A stretch of 64,000 nt of DNA from Acytostelium subglobosum LB1 (Eukaryota > Evosea > Eumycetozoa > Acytosteliales > Acytosteliaceae): assembly GCF_000787575.1 (NCBI RefSeq), contig NW_012236527.1:558001-622000 (forward strand). The letters are read 5' to 3'. Under the pieces are notes generated by a model that was not told where the DNA came from, searched no databases, and was given only the letters and a program-made list of their open reading frames with translations. This document shows positions 33,185 to 44,487 of the stretch, one piece after another. A program made the position numbers and the translations under genes. Positions within the stretch are counted from its first letter, which is position 1. Each line of letters opens with the position of its first letter.

Positions 33185-34898
33185 CTAACTGATCATTGCA
33201 ATCCTCCATATGAATAATGAGGATGTAAGAATGGTAAAGATGATCCAGAATGTGATCAATGGATGTCGAAGTTTGGCCTTGACTGCGAATATAGTTGCAC
33301 CAATCGCCAGTCCAATTGCAAACAGGTAAGAATACCAATGTGGTGATGGTGGCTTTGGTAATGATGCATGCTCCGAGTATGCCTTTGGGCAAAGGAACAG
33401 TAATTGGAAGAATATAGATGGGAATAGCATACTATTATTTGTTTGATTGATCAGTGAGTGTTTGGAGAAGTTAGTTATGATTGATCAGTGTGGACATGGA
33501 ATAGTTCCATACATAGATACATACCCATATACTCTATCACACTTTGACCAGAAATCCACTGGCTTCATCACTGTTACAATTGGTATGAGTACACATAGGA
33601 TGATTAGACAGGATAACATGATGAAGTTGAGTCGACCCAATGTGGAGAACTCCAATGTGGTGGCCGGTGATGTTGAATAACATCCATTGTCCCAACACGA
33701 CCAACATCCAAGTATATCAAGACTACGTAGTCCAGTACCAACCAGACATACAATAGTACCCTGTAATACACCAAGTAGACAATCTGAAGGGTAGTGTACA
33801 CCAAGGTTGATGCGAGCGAATGATGTAGCCAATATCATACCAATGAATAACAATGGCATCCACCATCTAAACACCTGTCCAGGTTGATAATATAGTACTG
33901 CCCATACAATAGCATATGCATACACAACTGAGCATGTAACAGCTCTCGATGGGAATGATGATGTCATGTCCTTTTTCATCTGTTTGATTGATTGATCATG
34001 GGTGTGAGTGTGTGATAACATGTTAGTTTATGGGTTGGAATGATTCCAATGAGATTCTGATGATGATGGCGGGGATGGGGAACATACAGTTTTGGCGCGA
34101 TGTACCATGTATGGTCTAAATCTCCAGAAGAACCTCTTGGGAACTTGAGACAATAAAGCCAAAAGTAAGGCTAGATAGGTGAACTCTGTTGCCAGTGCAT
34201 CCTGGCCCAGTATAAATAAGATATAAGGTGTTGCAATTGCTATTTCTATCGCTACAAGTGCTATATATATATATCCATTGATTGGGGGTGGATTGTGTCA
34301 ATCAATCAATCCATCAAACGCCATCGCCGCCATATTCATTGGCGCTACATACATGTAATGATTAAACTTAGATAGTAAACAGGTCTACTTGTGTTCTTTT
34401 GACATAGTGCAATTATAGGATCGTCGAACCGCCTAAAGAACTCCTCCATTGATAGTGGAATTGGTCTCATAACTGATTGGAATAATTCCAGGTGGGTGGG
34501 GTCGTGTGAGTAATCCATCACATCAAGATTGAATGAATGAATGATGACTTACAGCTCTTGAAATGTTGCTTTGACATCTTCTCATTGTATACACGATGTA
34601 GGTCTTTTGGATTCAATGGTGTGTAGATGTCGTCGCTGGTGTCATCGTCGTCATCTCCACCATCGCCATTGTTATGGTCCACCACTTTGAAGTCTGGCAT
34701 GAGTCTTTCCAACTCTCCATTACTATTTTGTTGTTGTTGATTCTGTTCATATCTGTTGGCAATGATGATGCTACTACTATTATCATTCGTAGAGTTTATC
34801 TCTCCATTCAACAACTGTATCTTGGTGGTGGTGTCCATTGCTTCTGCTTCTGCTGTTGTCGTTGTTGTTGTTGATGATATCGTGTTGTCTGATGACAT
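33185..34898 (-). CDS. PAP2-superfamily lipid/isoprenoid phosphatase-like membrane protein
   Basis: Five exons (34898-34553, 34472-34353, 34260-34088, 33979-33525, 33431-33185) give 446 residues. After an acidic, Thr/Gln-rich N-terminus of about 115 residues comes a multi-pass membrane domain. Phosphatase motif 1 is intact (KRFFWRFRP, K-x6-RP). Motif 2, normally PSGH or PSRH, reads FPSRAVT, so its histidine is missing. Motif 3 keeps the nucleophile (ARINLGVHYPSD). Several helices follow, including a Cys-rich insert (DILGCWSCWDNGCYS). It resembles the PLPP6/dolichyl-diphosphatase branch in layout. Loss of the motif-2 histidine, the usual general acid, predicts altered or lost catalysis. All four splice junctions restore hydrophobic or catalytic segments, so the model is good. 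Confidence 0.82.
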
Positions 34899-35860
34899 AT
34901 AGTGTGGATGCTCTTTGATAAGGTCCTCACGAAAGCTCTGCTATCTCAGTGTGAGTCCTCTTTGGCTGTTGTCGTGTATTCGTTGTGGACTGTCTTTGAC
35001 AATGAGCGAGTCAGCCGAGTGATTGAGTGAGTGATTGAGTGAGTCCAAACTGATTCCAAATTGATTGAATGATTGATCGATTGATTGGTTGACCCTGTTT
35101 GACAAGTACTTGTTGGTGTAACTTTAGTTGTTGTTGAAGTAGTAATAGTATAAGATGGTGATGCAAGTGCAAGTGGTGCAAGTAGTGTGTCAGTCCTTGA
35201 TCAGACGAATGTGATTGATAATTATGTGTGTGTGAATGTGTGTGAGTATGTGGTGGGGGTGTTGTCGAAAGCGACCTTGACTTATCCAAGGCCTCTTGCC
35301 ATTGTGAATCACCTTCCTTGACAGTTTCACAATAAAAATCAATTAATATCAAGTTTTCTTCAACTGATGATGATGTTACTACTGTTGCAAGTGGAAGTAA
35401 ACAATCAATCTCAAAGAGACACACACAAACACACATGTTCTTAATGCTTCTTATGTCCCAGTCCTCCATTTCCAAGTCCACAAGGAGACACACAAACACC
35501 TCATTCATTATCATGTGATGGATGATTGATCTAAGGGGGAAACCAAAGATTTATGGATAGAGTAGTGATGGTAATGGATGATGGCTGTTGCAATAAATAA
35601 TCGAGGTTGTTTGTTGTTTGTTGTGTAATAGATAGTTAGTTGTGTTGTTGCCAAGCACTTGAGCGAGCGAGCATAAAGTAAACTCTTTGAGACAGACAGA
35701 CAGACTGTTAGTCGATTGATTGTTTGCTGCAGGGTGTAGTAAGTATGAATGAGTTTGAATGAGAGTAGATGGGAGTGGAATGGNAATGTTATTGATGTTG
35801 TAGATGTTGTAATGTTGTGGTTGTTGTTGTTGTTGTTGTTGCCCAACAGTGGTAGGATAT
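34899..35860. other. Intergenic stretch containing an uncertain minus-strand ORF and one N
   Basis: About 960 bases. A minus-strand frame at 35514-35011 (167 codons, true ATG, MIMNEVFVCLLVDLEMEDWD) has a central part that looks codon-like (VEENLILIDFYCETVKEGDS). The rest is His/Thr- and Leu/Gln-rich repeat translation, and I recognise no domain. The sequence has an undetermined base at about 35784. An AAC/TTG repeat at 35815-35842 lies directly beyond the next gene's stop. Confidence 0.25.
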
Positions 35861-38355
35861 TTAGAACTTGTTAAACAAGACAATGTCGACGCTTTGGACA
35901 ATGTCCTCGAGGGAGGCTATCTTCTCCTCCAGATCATCGGTGGACACGAGTGAGTCGACGACAACGCAGCCTATGGACAGCTTTTGGATGCCGTAGCCAA
36001 CGGTGAGTAGCTCAGAGTTGCCCCACATGAGGCCATCCATGTTGATTGAGCGCACGGTGTTCTCGAGCTCGGACATGTCCGTCTCGGCATCGACGGGTTT
36101 GATCTCAAAGACCACGGACGACTTGGCCACGAAGCCATTGTCAGCGTGATTCTCGCCAGTGTTGTTGGTTGCGTGTTGCCACTGCAGCACCTCCTCGTCG
36201 TCATCGCCGTCGTGGTGGCCGCCATTCTCCTCAAAGTGCTCCTCGTCGTACTCAACGTCGTCCTCGTATATATGATTGGATTGGAAGCCGTGGAACTGGC
36301 CGGCATTGTCGAGTGAGCCGTGCACAAACACCTGATCATCATCGTCATCATTATCCTGTTGTGCCATCATCAGGCTCAACTTAAAGTCGCCCAACAGTCC
36401 ATCCTCATTTTCCAACGCTGGCTGCAGTGATTGCTCAACGTATGTAGTCCACTCTGCGTTCTCTGTTGATGATGGGTTAGTATGAGTCGACTGGCTAGCT
36501 AGCTGGCTGGCTGACATGACATGCCATGACACATACCTGCAATGAATGCTTTATCTTTCTGTGTTCTGTTGATTGTACGCGCGATTTGGTTCAAGTATCC
36601 CATGAAGCCAAATTGGATTGGACCAACTGCCTTCTTGTTCTCCTTGTCGACGGCAATTATCCTCTCAACGAGCTTGGCGTCCTTGATCAACTAGAGTATG
36701 GATGTTAGGTTTGGCGTGAGTATGTGACCGTTTGATAGAATGATTGATTGATTGATTGAACATGGTAACATACTGCAAGCTTCAACTCGTCATTGGCGCT
36801 GGCTGTCAAGATATATTCGCAAATCTGTCCCACTTGGTTATGGAGGATGTTGTTCCATGGGTATTGGAAGAAGAGGTCCTAAGTTGAGTGAAGGTGGACA
36901 TGTTAGGGAGGCCAAAGCTGATTGAGTTGACTGAGTTGAGTTGACTTACAAGTATGGTCGATAGGATTCCATGATCGACAAACACTTTATCAATACATAG
37001 ATACTGAGAGCTGACCAACTCTGTAAAGAACTCGATGATCTTCAGTCTGTAGAAGCCCAGTGGCGGAGACATTGGGCCGGTGGTAGTCGTGAAGGTGAGG
37101 TCCGAAGTGGGCTTCTTCAGAAGCTCGTTGAGAGTTTGGCTGTGAGTGACCGACTGCTTGAACAGTGGATCGAGCTTCTCCAAAGGTGCGCTGACCTCAA
37201 TCGAGCTATCCTTGTGTTTCCTCATGAGCTTAATCATCACAGTAAGGCCATTGATGAAGCAGCTTCCAAGTGGTGACTATGTATGATTGTTTGATTGATT
37301 GATTGATCGAGTGAGTTTGATTGATTGATTGGGTCATGTGATCATTCGATTCGGGATCATACCTCTGAGAACATAAAGCCGTAGAGCTTCTGGATTGTCT
37401 GCTCACTACCTAGCTCAGCTATCAAAGGTGACTCAACGTATCCAGAGGACTCGACAATCTCTGAAAGGAGGAAGGCAGCATTCTCATGGAACTAGACAAT
37501 GAGGTAGTAGTGTTGATGTTAGGGTCTTCCATAACACATGACGATCACGGTAAGGTGAGGACAACATACATCTGAATCAAAGGCAGGGTCGAGCTTGGCA
37601 ACAATACCTCCGATGAGGTTTGCTTGCTCCAGCCACTCCAGAGTGCCGGCGCCTCCCTGGAACTCCTCGATTGTGATGATCTTTAGAAGGATGTCAACGA
37701 TAGCTGATTGATCGAGATGTGTAATGAACTTGTCAATGATCTTATCCTGCTTCTTGATATATGTCATTGTCTGATTTGTGTTTGATTGATCATTAGGTTA
37801 GGATGGGTGCCCATTCGTATTGGTTGGAAGGCTGATCATGCCATGGCATACCTCAACAGTCTTTCTTGACAAAAAGTTGATGGCGACCTTGCTAATGTTG
37901 GAGGAGAGTGATGGGTTGATGGCTGGCTGGTCCAACATGCTGTAGAGCTGTGCCAGATACTTCTCGTCCTTGTAGATGGCATCGATCACCTCGTTGATAT
38001 CCATGCAGAGGATCTCTGAAGCAATGTAAGGGTAGGTATCCCTTCGCTTGCCCTCCTCTGCCACCTCTATCGTAGCATACTCGAACAACAAGTTCAATTG
38101 TTCAGGTTTCGAGAGACTGTTCATTCATTCATTCATTCAATCATTCAATGTTAGCATCTGTCCATTCATTCCATTTATCTGTTATGTATGTTTGATGAAG
38201 ACTCCTTACTATTCGATCAATCTCTGATTCTGTAGTTTACACTCTTGTAGCAGTTCATCCTCATCGAGTAGTTCGTCCAATGTGAATGAGTCTCTATCGA
38301 GTATAGTCTCAATGTGAGAGATGGGATGGAATCCAAAGTTACGCCAGAAGCTCAT
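35861..38355 (-). CDS. PP6 regulatory subunit (SAPS domain) fused to eEF1B guanine-exchange domain
   Basis: Eight exons (38355-38210, 38116-37852, 37770-37570, 37491-37363, 37276-36950, 36878-36774, 36690-36537, 36462-35861) give 642 residues. Residues 1 to about 480 are a SAPS/PP6R domain, starting [20 protein letters not shown] and ending near [18 protein letters not shown]. Such proteins bind the PP6/Sit4 catalytic subunit. Exon 8 continues with the SAPS tail and an acidic linker ([22 protein letters not shown]). Then it runs without any stop or splice site into a full eEF1B beta/delta exchange domain: [58 protein letters not shown], and the terminal [12 protein letters not shown]. The penultimate Lys, which in yeast eEF1B enters the eEF1A magnesium site, is kept; GYGIKKL has become GYGIQKL and SKL is SEL. 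The usual eEF1B N-terminal GST-like domain is absent. PP6-linked control of eEF1A recycling is inference. Confidence 0.88.
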
Positions 38356-38899
38356 CGTTTGCTCTTATGTGTATGTGTATGTATGTATGTATATGTATAA
38401 TATATATAATATATAATGAAATAAGCTGCACAATCTTGATTGATAGGCTGCTTTGACTACTTGTATGTTTGAGTTAAGTTGAGTTGATTATTGTTACAAA
38501 GTGATTGTTTGATTGAGATGTGCAACTTCTACTTCTTCTACTTCTACTTCTACTTCTTCTTGAGAGTGAATGAGAGAGAGTTATAAGATTAGTTGCGAAA
38601 TGTAGATAGATAGAACAGACAGATTAGAAGTGTCAATGGTAATCTGTCTGATGAGTGCGGGGAGCTAGCAAGCAAGGTTGCTGAGGTCACGGGAGGGTAT
38701 GTGAGCGTGTGTGTTGGTGAGAGAGAGGAACGGAGAAACGATGTGGGTCTAGCTTCATTCATTAATAATCCCTTTTTCAAAAATCTGTTGGTGGTGTGGT
38801 GGGTTGGGTTTTGATTGACACCGCGATCCCATCTTGGAAGTTCAGTTCAATCCAGTGATCGATGGTGGTCAGTTCCAGAATAGTCCAACCATCACATGA
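38356..38899. other. Intergenic stretch with CTT/CTA microsatellite
   Basis: Upstream of the PP6R fusion gene. TA/TGTA repeats lie at 38375-38415 and an ACTTCT/CTA microsatellite at 38525-38565. No gene. Confidence 0.4.
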
Positions 38900-41808
38900 T
38901 CAGAGTGACGTTTTATTCCTCTTTGCAGACTTCTCAGTTGTGATATCATCGACTTCAACATCAACATATTCACCAGATGACATATCCATATAGTCAAGTG
39001 ATGAGTCGTTATTGTTGTTGTTGTTGTTGGTTGTCTTGTGATGGTGATGATGATGATGTGCATTGTTGCCACTGCCACTGCTTAGCTTCTTACTGGTGTT
39101 ACTACCGCCACCACCACTACTACCGCCACTACCAGATATGCCAAGCTTAATCCTAACCTGTTCCCTCTGTTCATCACTATGTTGCGGACATCTCAATGTC
39201 TTTGTACACATCTTTCCAGTGCTGGTTGAGACCACTCCACACATCTTATTCAGTAATGTCTGTATCTGTTCTGGAGTTTGTGATTTGATCGAGTCGAGCG
39301 AGTGTGATGGTTCTAAAATGATTGAATTGTTTGATTGATTACAATGGATTAGTTCCACTCCCTTCTGATTGAACAAGTGATCAACTTACTTCTTGACTTC
39401 CTCTTTGTTCTTGTCGTTCTTGGATCGTAGTCGTCATCTGAATCCTCTTCTGACATTGAGTTCTTGTCGTTGTTCTGTATGTACAATAGGTCACTCTGCT
39501 TCCTGGCCGTCCTGGTCGATCTTCCACCCATGCCCATGCACTTCTCCAGGTGTGGTGCATACCTGGCAGAGTTGACCAGGGCGTCGCACTTTATACACTC
39601 GAAGCTATCGGTTTGGTTCTTGAGCGCCTGTCCATAGATGTCCAGGCCCTTCTTGCTGTTGTCTCCATTGTCGCAGTTCAGACACAGACGTCCTTGATGG
39701 AAGCTGCGATGCGTCTCAAAGTAGAGGTCCATCAGTACCTCCTCAAAGAGGTCGGTGTATATCTCGTAGGCCATCTCGTCCTCAAAGGTCTTGCGCATCT
39801 CGGGGTCTGACAGATCGACTTCTTGCTCCTCCTCCACCTCTTGCGCCTCCTCATCCTCCACCTCCTCCACCTCTTGCGCATCGGCAGCCTGCGCCATCTC
39901 CTGGTCCTCCTGATGGGGACTGGACAGCGCGGCGGTCGTGCCGGTGGATGTCGTCGATGTGGTCGATGTCGTGGTCTGTGGCTTCTCTGTCTGAAGACCA
40001 GTCTTTGAGTCGCCATTGGCAGCATGAGCGCCACTTGTGGGGGCTGAGATCGATGGTGAATGCTTGCCAGTGGTCGCAGCCGTCGCAGATGCTGGATGAT
40101 CAGCAGTCTTGGAGTCGCCACTCAGTCCAGCTGCTGATGACTGGCCAGGGCCCTTCTTGAGATCGCGTCGAGCAGAGTTGGTTGCGGGCGTACCGCTCTC
40201 ACTCTCATCATCACTGTTGTCACTGCCGCTTGAGTCACTGTCACTCGACATGTCGCTGGTGTAGTCGCTGCCACTACTCGAGTATGAACTGCTAGAGTCA
40301 TAGTCGCTGTCGTCGCTTTCATCGCTACTGCTACTGCTACTGCTGCTGCTGCTCCTGACCCTCCTCTTCTTGGGTGAGGAGGATGCCGACACGTTTGAGA
40401 TGCTCGAGCCGCTTGACGACTTCTTTGGCAGGTCGTGTCGACCCGTGTAAGTGCCGCCCAGGTTGCTGGCCGACGTTGAGCGCATTGATGACAGGCCCTG
40501 ATTGGGCGAGAGCACCTTGGACTGGGACTTGGCCCCGCCACCACTGGATTTGTAGTCTTGTGAACGACCGCCCGAGTCCTTGGACGGCCTGTCCTTTGAG
40601 CGGGATCGTGAACGTCTGTCACGCCTTGAGCTGCCACTGTCCCCGCCACCACGGTGTCGATCCCTGTCGACCCGGTCTCTGTCTCTGTCTCTTCCACCAC
40701 GCTCTCTATCGCGATCCCTGTCGCGGTATCTATCGCGATCTCTGTCTCTATCTCGGTCCCTATCACGGTATCTATCGCGGTCCTTGTCAGTGTCGCGACG
40801 GTCGCGCATCGACTTGCCAGAGTCCTTGTCTTTGCTGCTGTACTTGTCCTTCTCCTTTATGCTGCTGGCGCCACTGTCACGCTCGCGCGACGACCTAGCC
40901 ATATCGACGGTGGATGACTTTTTCAGCTCGCCACTGTCCTTGAGATGTGAGCGACCATCCTTTGCAATCTCCTTGCTATTCCTCAGTGACGAAGTGTTGG
41001 GCTCGCCCTTCTTGTCGCGGTCTCTGTCACGGTCGCGATCCCTATCGCGGTCCCTATCTCTGTCTCTGTCGCGGTCTCGTCTGTCTCTATCCTTGTCCTT
41101 CTCGCGATCCCTGTCTCTGTCACGATCGCGTCGATCACGATCTCTGTTGTCTCTATCTCCACGTGGGTCACGATCCCTCCTCAGCGAGTCCTTGTCACGA
41201 TCACTTCTATGGCTGTCCCTATCCTTATCCTTGTCCTTGTCTTTGTCCTTGTCGCTTCGACCACGTTCGCCTCTCTCGCGATCAACGCCTCTTCCGCCTC
41301 CTGTTGGCGCTCCAGTATCAAGTGAGGTGCGTCTACTATCTCTATCATCGCTTCGTCTTTGATGATCTTTGTCTCGATCACCTCTATCACCACGACCACT
41401 CCTTTGATCTCTGTTTCCGCTGCCACTTCCACCTGTTGTTGGTGAGTCTCTTCGATCACTACTATTGCGTGCAACATATTGACCCGAGTCTCTAAGTGAA
41501 TGTCTTGATGCATTTGGTGACTCTGACATATCGCTGTTTGGTGTAGACTCTAGTGATGCTATATTGATTGAATGTGTTAGCGTTACGCTTGTTGCTAGGT
41601 CAATGTGTTGTGAGATGAATGTACCATTGCCTCCTGTCGTTGTTGTGCCATGTTGTTCTGATTGAGCGTTGTTATGTACATAGTTGGATGAAGTTGTCAA
41701 GGACACCATTGATGAGCTCGAAGAGTTTAGATAAGGTGATGATGATGTATTATGTTGTTGTTGTTGATCATTACTATTACTATTTGTTGGACTATTATGG
41801 AATGACAT
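38900..41808 (-). CDS. SAGA deubiquitinase-module subunit, ATXN7L3/SGF11-like, with long Arg/Asp-rich N-terminus
   Basis: Two exons (41808-39390, 39312-38900) give 943 residues. The C-terminal third matches ATXN7L3. The helix MAYEIYTDLFEEVLMDLYFE leads to the SGF11 zinc finger (CIKCDALVNSARYAPHLEKC followed by MGMG). After an acidic/basic linker the splice adds an SCA7-type finger (MCGVVSTSTGKMCTKTLRC, PQHSDEQREQVR). In animals and yeast this subunit binds Usp22/Ubp8 and docks on the nucleosome to remove H2B ubiquitin. The first 600 residues are unlike animal relatives: Ser/Asn-rich, then a long RD/RS array (DRDRDRDRDRD) as in spliceosomal U1-70K-type proteins, then Ser/Asp repeats and an acidic EVEEVEDEE patch. 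The frame is open 23 codons further upstream but the first ATG is at 41808. The C-terminal assignment is strong. Confidence 0.9.
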
Positions 41809-42097
41809 CTCTCTCTCTTTATCTCTCTTGTATATGGATGGCAGCTTGTGCAGCTGTTGCACTTTGCTCTCAAACAATCGATACTATATCAATCAACTTG
41901 TAATATATGTAGTTATAATTATCTCTTTTCCAACAAATATAACTTTGGAATTGAATGTTTTGGAAATGACCTGAATCACAAGTTCACACAAAGTATCACC
42001 TGACTAATCAATCAATCTTGACTGGATCTATTCCATCCCATCCTCCACTCACTCAATCAATCAATCAATCAATTAAAGAGTGGAGTATTAGACTTTA

Positions 42098-42517
42098 TTA
42101 GAATATTGAAAGTTCATTCACAACTTGAGAGGACCATGGACACCATATGTTGCCTGGAAGGAATGCTCCACCAACTTCACTTAGATGCTCTTGAACGTAG
42201 GAGATGGCAGCATCACATACTTCAATTGCAAAGTCAAAGAATACTATAGACTTTGAATCAAGATGATATGACCAGAATGGATTATATAATGCCCTTTTTG
42301 GTACAACTATACCCATTACATGTGGATTATCAGTTGTACGATTTTTGATTAGATCCCTTGCATGATCTATCAATGTTTGATTGGTCAACATTATATTGAA
42401 ATGATTTCCAGCTGCATCCTTGAATGTGAAGTACCTTGGAATTTCCAAACAATCCTGTGATCCATAACATCCAACCAAAAATAATACCAACACAATAGTT
42501 ATTATTGCCAACTTCAT
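42098..42517 (-). CDS. Small secreted BP74-N-terminal-like protein
   Basis: A single exon of 139 residues. The signal peptide (LAIITIVLVLFLVGCYG) precedes a compact domain of about 115 residues: RYFTFKDAAGNHFNIMLTNQ, LIDHARDLIKN, HVMGIVV, WSYHLDSKSIVFFDFAIEVC, then VGGAFLPGNIWCPWSS. These blocks match my memory of a small domain (BP74 N-terminal type) found in amoebae, bacteria and some invertebrates. I do not know its biochemical role. The two Cys of the core could pair. It stands alone between the SAGA subunit and the DENN gene; nothing in the context hints at a partner. Confidence 0.68.
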   Translation of the reverse strand: MKLAIITIVLVLFLVGCYGSQDCLEIPRYFTFKDAAGNHFNIMLTNQTLIDHARDLIKNRTTDNPHVMGIVVPKRALYNPFWSYHLDSKSIVFFDFAIEVCDAAISYVQEHLSEVGGAFLPGNIWCPWSSQVVNELSIF

Positions 42518-42905
42518 ATTTGATTAGTTATTAAATTGATTAATTAAATGATTGAATGATTGAAGGATTGATATGATTAGTTAATTATACTTGTGATCCT
42601 TCAATCACCCACCACCAACCAATCAAACATTCATTCAATCAATTGTGTAAGATGTAGTCGTCTTTGGAACCCGACACCACACCACCTCGACTACGCAATG
42701 TTGATCGTAACCACTTGATGTCGGACTCCTACATCATCTTACTCCTACCTTGAATGATTGAATGCCATGATCCAAGCATGCTTGCATGATTTATTGAGGA
42801 AGTAGTTGAGTGAATGAATAGTTGAATGGGGAGTTGTGAAGAGGTGATAGGATTACATCGAGGAGTTCGGAGAAGTGAAGGAAGGTAGGAAGGAAGGTAG
42901 CTGAT
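42518..42905. other. Intergenic stretch
   Basis: About 390 bases with GATT/CAAT repeats at 42530-42570 and 42620-42645 and a GGAAGGTAGGAAGG run at 42875-42900. No gene. Confidence 0.4.
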
Positions 42906-44240
42906 TTATCCATTGAGACCTTCAGCAGTGGCAACGTTGAAGAGGAACTTGTCCATGCCGGGTGGCAGCTTCCTCTCTTGCAGGTTCTCCAATGTGATCA
43001 CTTGCTTGCCCTCGCCATTGTCCACTCTGAGTGTGTCGAGCTTGCCAAGCAGATCCTTGACCTTGTTGGACAGACCCTTGATAACGGCCTGGTCACTGAC
43101 CTCCTCATCATCCAATGCCGCCAACAACATCTTCAACACATCCTTATGAATCGATCCCAATGAGAACTGATCCTTGCAATGTGATGCAACGCTAACCTCT
43201 TTAGAGTTCACTGTTGTCGTTGTCGCGAGAGTAGGTCAGTCAGTACAGGTCGTTTGAACGATGATTGAGTCGAGTTGATACATACGATCGACAAGTATAT
43301 CGTACAGTTCCTCACGTGATTTGATGGAGGCATCAGTGAATCCAGCGACGTAGACACCGGCAGTGGTGAGATCCTTAAGCTCGCTCTCGTCCAGTGTGAC
43401 AAAGGGTCGGAGCAACGACCAGTTCTGGCGATGGAAGACAAAGAGGGGGATCGCTCTGATGACCTTGAGCAACGATGTCAGCTTGTCCGAGTAGATGACG
43501 ATGCGCTTCTTGATCATCATGGCTGTCCACACGAGAATGATCTCCTCGCCAAACAATCTGATGACGTCCTTGATGCTTGTCGCCAGGTATGAGCGACGCA
43601 CGTCATAGTCGGCGTCGACAAACTTGCCGAGCGGGCCAACATCAAACATGCCTCTGTTCAACGCTCGCAGCTGACACTCCAGCAACTTTGAAGGGTCGCC
43701 AAGCTTCAAATAGATGTTCGACATGATCTGTGACAGAGCTGCGTATTTCTCTGGGTTGAAGTTCTGTTGGTTGGCACGAAGTGATTGATTGATGGGAGTG
43801 AGTATGTCGGTCCATCAGTCTCATTCATTCATTCATCGCATCGATCGATAACATTACATTTCTGAACAAACAGATTGAGTAGACTACTACACGCTTGATG
43901 GAGTCTGGTACGGTGAGCTCTGGATCCTTGTCCTTTTGAGCAAGGATTGAAGTGGTGTAGATGTATATCCATGTGTTCTTATACTTGCTGAAACTAAACT
44001 GTGCGTTGATCCTGTTGCTTTGCAGTCCAGTTCTGTTCAGTGCAACCTGTCGCAATGTGTCATCGATCGATGGGAACACCCTATATATCATGTCCATTCA
44101 TTCAGTCAGGTCAGTGTACATGACCCAAGTCACAATGATCAATCATTTAATCATCAATAAACATACCATGTCAACAAGACATCACCTGTATTATCCTTTT
44201 CAAATATACATATACTGTCGTCCAATGATATATCTTGCAT
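42906..44240 (-). CDS. DENN domain protein, DENND10 (FAM45)-like
   Basis: Four exons (44240-44167, 44080-43858, 43763-43286, 43210-42906) give 359 residues. The start, MQDISLDDSICIFEKDN, leads into LTW/VFPSIDD, matching the DENND10 opening. An upstream-DENN part (YKNTWIYIYTTSILAQKD), the core (DVIRLFGEEIILVWTAMMIK, KKRIVIYSDKLTSLLKVIRA, then PLFVFHRQNWSLLRPFV) and a helical C-terminus follow. At about 360 residues it is the size of human DENND10, much shorter than other DENN proteins. DENND10 acts on late endosomes, with Rab27 reported as a partner; that role is carried over by family and not shown here. All splices restore conserved blocks. Confidence 0.87.
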
Positions 44241-44487
44241 TGTTATTATCTATATATATATATATATCCTATCTCTCTCTATTACAACTAATAATCATAC
44301 ACCCAAAACTAAGACAAAAGCAGAATCAAACAAATATCAAGGTAGGTCCTTTTTGGACTTTTCATCACCTTTTTCAAACTTTGGAACTATCATCAACCAT
44401 CTTTCATTACATTTTGCTTGAAAACAGTTACAGTATCTGTGATCACATACATTAAGGATTTATATATGATCAATGTATTCTTATTAC

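Noticed and set aside
35011-35514. Minus-strand frame of 167 codons with a real ATG
   Set aside because: Only a 20-30-residue segment looks coding; the rest is His/Thr and Leu/Gln repeat translation. Kept as a note in the intergenic entry, not called as a gene.
36483-36536. In-frame extension upstream of exon 8 that would give the eEF1B part its own start
   Set aside because: It lies in an intron with good GTATGT and AG ends, and the exon 7-exon 8 splice restores the SAPS frame; an independent eEF1B gene would also lack its usual N-terminal domain.
40580-41362. Plus-strand Ser/Arg/Leu frame of 260 codons
   Set aside because: Antisense translation of the RD/RS repeat tract in the SAGA-subunit gene.
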